7,909 nucleotides of DNA from Dokdonella_A sp035760865 (GTDB lineage: Bacteria; Pseudomonadota; Gammaproteobacteria; Xanthomonadales; Rhodanobacteraceae). Shown one piece after another: positions 5,839 to 7,909 of the stretch (the first letter of the stretch is position 1; every line of letters starts with the position of its first letter). The position numbers and the translations under genes are program-made. The stretch lies in NCBI GenBank assembly GCA_035760865.1, contig DASTSE010000283.1, forward strand, positions 1-7,909, written 5' to 3'. The notes under the pieces were generated by a model. The model did not search any database, had not been told where the DNA came from, and saw only the letters and a program-made list of their open reading frames with translations.

Positions 5839-5866
5839 GCGGGATCAGGCGAGCGGGATCAGGCGC
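5839..5866. repeat. 14-bp tandem duplication across the stop codon of paralogue 3
   Basis: GCGGGATCAGGCGA at 5839-5852 is followed immediately by GCGGGATCAGGCGC at 5853-5866, differing only in the last base. The right-hand copy contains the TGA stop (5861-5859, minus strand), and the left-hand copy repeats it downstream. It looks like a replication-slippage duplication. Confidence 0.6.
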
Positions 5867-7274
5867 CGTCGAACCCGTCGGCGAAGATCGTGTCCTCGTT
5901 CATGCGGGCGATGAACACGTCGACCTCGCTACCGCTGTCGGAAACGACGGCGATTCCGCCCGCGTAGATCGCGTCGCCGGCCAGTGTGAGGCCGAGGAAC
6001 GCCTGCGACGACGGCGTCGTCAGGCCGAAGTCGTAACTGCGCCGGCCCAGGGTGCCGAAGCCGGCGTCGAGGTCGCCGTTCGCGAGCAGACGCACGAGCG
6101 CGCCGTAAAGGTTGCTGCTGCTGTAGGCCGCCGCACCCGCGATGACGAGGCGGCCGTCGTCGCGGATCGCGACGTCGAGGCCGAAGTCGAGCCCGTTCGG
6201 CGTTTCGTCGAACGTCACGATCGTCTTGCCGCCGACGCCGAAGGTCGTATCGGGCGAACCGTCCGGCAGCAGCTTCACGATGCCGATGTCCTGGTTCGCC
6301 GTCATCGACGGCGACACGTCGACGTTGCCGCTCAGCGCGATCGAGTCGTCGGTGTCGATCGCGAGCCCGAACGCCGCGTCCGCCTTGCTGAGGCCGACAT
6401 CGAACGCGACCGTCGCGCGCCCATCGGCGTCGAAATCGGGATCGAGCGTGCCGTTCGCGCGCACGCGGGCGACCGCGAAATCGGTGCCGATCGCGTCGGC
6501 ACCCGCATCCGCCGCGCCGGCGACGACGATGCGGCCGGCGTGGTCGATCGCGACACGCGTTGCGATGTCGTCCTTCGTCGTGCTGCCGACGAGGTCGAAG
6601 CCGAAGCTGACCTTGCCGTTGAGGTTGAAACTCGCGTCGGGCGAACCGTCGGTGAGCAGGCGCGCGATGCCGATGTCGCTGCCATTGCCGGTCGTGGCGA
6701 CCGAGCCCGCGACGACGATGCGGCCATCCGACTGGAGCGCCACATCCGCGGCGTTGTCGTTGCCGGTGCCGCCGGCGAGATCGAACGCGATGACCTTCTT
6801 GCCCGTGCCGGCGCCGAACGTCGTGTCGAGCGTGCCGTCCGCATCGAGGCGCGCGACCGCGAAATCGTAGTGACCGGAGCCGCGGTCGGGGTTGGTATTG
6901 CCCGCGACGACGATCTTGCCGTCGGACTGCAGCGCGAGGGCTGTCGCCTGGTCCGTGCCGTTGGCGCCGGTAAAGTCGATCGTGACCTTGCCGTCGAAGC
7001 TGAACGTCGGATCGAGCTGGCCGTCGGCGGTGAAACGCACGACGAAGAAGTCGGCGCTCGAGCCGATCTGGCGCGTGCCGCAGGTCAGGATCTTGCCGTC
7101 CGGCTGCAACACCGGCTTGCAGGCGGTGGCGCCGCCGAACGCATCGGCGATGCCGGCGAGCGCGAGGCCGCCCGTACCGAACGTCGGGTCGAGGTCGCCA
7201 TCGGCGGCGAAGGCGGGCGCGGCGGCGGCAAGCAGTGCGGCCGAGCAGGCGAAACGAAGCAGCGTGTGCGTCAT
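5859..7274 (-). CDS. Secreted delta-60 repeat protein, seven repeats (paralogue 3)
   Basis: This is a 471-residue exported protein of unknown function. Residues 1-24 (MTHTLLRF… ending APAFAA) are a clear signal peptide, which is why I place the start at the ATG at 7274 and not at an in-frame TTG at 7313 that would add 13 polar residues. Seven delta-60 repeats begin near residues 28, 87, 149, 212, 277, 341 and 402, and the protein ends DTIFADGFDGA. It aligns with paralogue 1 repeat by repeat: blade 3 opens TTFGAGTGKK against AAFGNGTGKS, and blade 4 has STTKDD (231-236) followed by a near-identical VAID-x-AGRI. Cys52 and Cys65 in blade 1 could form a disulfide after export. The ribosome site (GGACGGA) is modest. 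It is first in the minus-strand series and diverges from the gene at 7601, so the promoter should lie in 7275-7600. Confidence 0.88.
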   Translation of the reverse strand: MTHTLLRFACSAALLAAAAPAFAADGDLDPTFGTGGLALAGIADAFGGATACKPVLQPDGKILTCGTRQIGSSADFFVVRFTADGQLDPTFSFDGKVTIDFTGANGTDQATALALQSDGKIVVAGNTNPDRGSGHYDFAVARLDADGTLDTTFGAGTGKKVIAFDLAGGTGNDNAADVALQSDGRIVVAGSVATTGNGSDIGIARLLTDGSPDASFNLNGKVSFGFDLVGSTTKDDIATRVAIDHAGRIVVAGAADAGADAIGTDFAVARVRANGTLDPDFDADGRATVAFDVGLSKADAAFGLAIDTDDSIALSGNVDVSPSMTANQDIGIVKLLPDGSPDTTFGVGGKTIVTFDETPNGLDFGLDVAIRDDGRLVIAGAAAYSSSNLYGALVRLLANGDLDAGFGTLGRRSYDFGLTTPSSQAFLGLTLAGDAIYAGGIAVVSDSGSEVDVFIARMNEDTIFADGFDGA

Positions 7275-7600
7275 GGGGTCCGTCCGTGTTTCGCTGGGGG
7301 GTGAAGTGAGCAACGCAAGATGGTACCCGAGTGTGACAACCGGGCCGACACCGCATGACGATCCGTCGGCTCCGGGGCCGCCGCATCGCCGTCACCCGGC
7401 CGCGGTAGAGTTCGCGCCGCAGGCGCAGGCGAGGGGAGGCCGGAGCGCGGACTCGATGCCGCTCATGCGTCGCGAGCGGACCTGTCGCAATCCCTGAGAT
7501 GCCCGTCGGTTTCAATCCCTCCATGCCGCAAGGCATCCGGTCGGCAGGCACAGGGCCTCGCCGGTCGGTCAATCGGAATGACAGACAGGAGAGCACCACC
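7275..7600. other. Divergent intergenic region, 326 bp
   Basis: It separates the leftward delta-60 paralogue 3 from the rightward gene at 7601 and must hold the promoters of both unless they start elsewhere. I find no convincing -35/-10 pair. The candidates are TTGTCA on the minus strand near 7340-7335 without a good -10 partner, and TAGAGT at 7406-7411 on the plus strand without a good -35. A small inverted repeat ATGCC-GCAA-GGCAT lies at 7523-7536, and CCGGTCGG occurs twice (7537-7544 and 7561-7568). No gene or GTAG-type repeat is visible. Confidence 0.5.
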
Positions 7601-7909
7601 ATGACGCAGAACCTCGTTTCGCTCAGCTTCGACGACGCCCAGCTCCAGGCCGTGGACGCGGCCCTCACGGAACTGGAAACCCGCCTCGCCGGATTGATCG
7701 CGCTGAGCCCGGCCCAGAAGCGCACGATGCGCCGCATGGGCGAGAAGTCCGAGGCGTTCTGCCGGCAAGCCTTGCGCGTGCTGGAGCAGAACCCGCAGAT
7801 GGTCCCCGCCAACGTCGGCCTCGCCGATGCGCAGGCGGACCTCGCGACGATGGACCGCCTGCGCCCGCGTCTGGTGCGCCTGTCACGCCTCAGCGAACGC
7901 GCGAGCGAC
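7601..7909 (+). CDS. Conserved hypothetical protein (N-terminal 103 residues, runs off the window)
   Basis: The reading frame starts at an ATG with AGGAG nine bases upstream (7587-7591) and stays open to the last base, giving 103 residues. The protein is soluble, with no signal peptide or membrane segment. It is rich in Leu, Ala, Arg and Glu and predicted by eye to be mainly helical: MTQNLVSLSFDDAQLQAVDA, then a helix ALTELETRLAGLIAL, then MGEKSEAFCRQALRVLEQNP. The pattern LIALSP-x-x-(K/R)…MG-x-KSEAFCRQ…QNPQ…P resembles a family of uncharacterised proteobacterial proteins I have seen annotated only as hypothetical. I cannot name a domain or function. One cysteine (Cys54) is present. The opposite-strand frame over the same bases has no comparable ribosome site, so the plus strand is the coding one. 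Confidence 0.75.
   Translation, partial: MTQNLVSLSFDDAQLQAVDAALTELETRLAGLIALSPAQKRTMRRMGEKSEAFCRQALRVLEQNPQMVPANVGLADAQADLATMDRLRPRLVRLSRLSERASD

Noticed and set aside
846..7274. RTX toxin or YD/RHS repeat proteins
   Set aside because: The Asp/Gly-rich repeats are about 60 residues with the LDPTF…DGKIVVAG…ARL pattern of delta-60 proteins, not the nonapeptides of RTX or the YD motif of RHS.
5929..7812. A 627-codon minus-strand frame over paralogue 3 and the right intergenic region
   Set aside because: Arg-rich shadow overlapping both paralogue 3 and the rightward hypothetical gene; no signal, domain or ribosome site.

Overview
The window is GC-rich, densely coding DNA that looks like a gammaproteobacterium of the Xanthomonadales (Lysobacteraceae/Rhodanobacteraceae, for example a Dokdonella-like organism). 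The reasons are the strong G/C third-position bias, the dispersed 'GTAG' palindromic repeats between genes, an apparent sdaA start reading MAVSVF, and secreted proteins ending in a short IF-x-D/S-GFE-like tail. The family assignment comes from recollection and style, not from a marker gene.

Layout from left to right. The left edge holds only the first codons of a leftward gene, probably sdaA (L-serine ammonia-lyase). It diverges from a small rightward glutaredoxin-like gene (153-380). A non-coding stretch (381-845) follows, lying between convergent genes. It is built from GTAG-headed palindromes and a ~170-bp tandem duplication that includes the stop codon of the next gene. From 846 to 7274 everything is on the minus strand. 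In transcription order this is a secreted delta-60 repeat protein (7274-5859), a second one (5585-4194), a 264-bp gap with a cluster of inverted GTAG repeats, an APC-superfamily amino-acid permease (3929-2319), and a third delta-60 protein (2270-846) only 48 bp downstream of the permease. At the right edge, after a 326-bp divergent intergenic region, a rightward gene of unknown function (7601 onward) runs off the end.

The centre of interest is the trio of delta-60 proteins. Each is 463-474 residues long, has an N-terminal signal peptide, exactly seven repeats of about 60 residues, and a short C-terminal tail (DDVIFADSFE, DTIFDSGFELSL, DTIFADGFDGA). Seven repeats of this length suggest a seven-bladed beta-propeller, and the common tail suggests a sorting or anchoring signal. 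Both are inferences. The first and third proteins match repeat by repeat and are closer to each other than to the one between them.

No function for the propellers can be read from the sequence. The permease is an ordinary APC transporter, and its link to the propellers is position only. I see no RNA genes, transposases, CRISPR arrays or phage genes.
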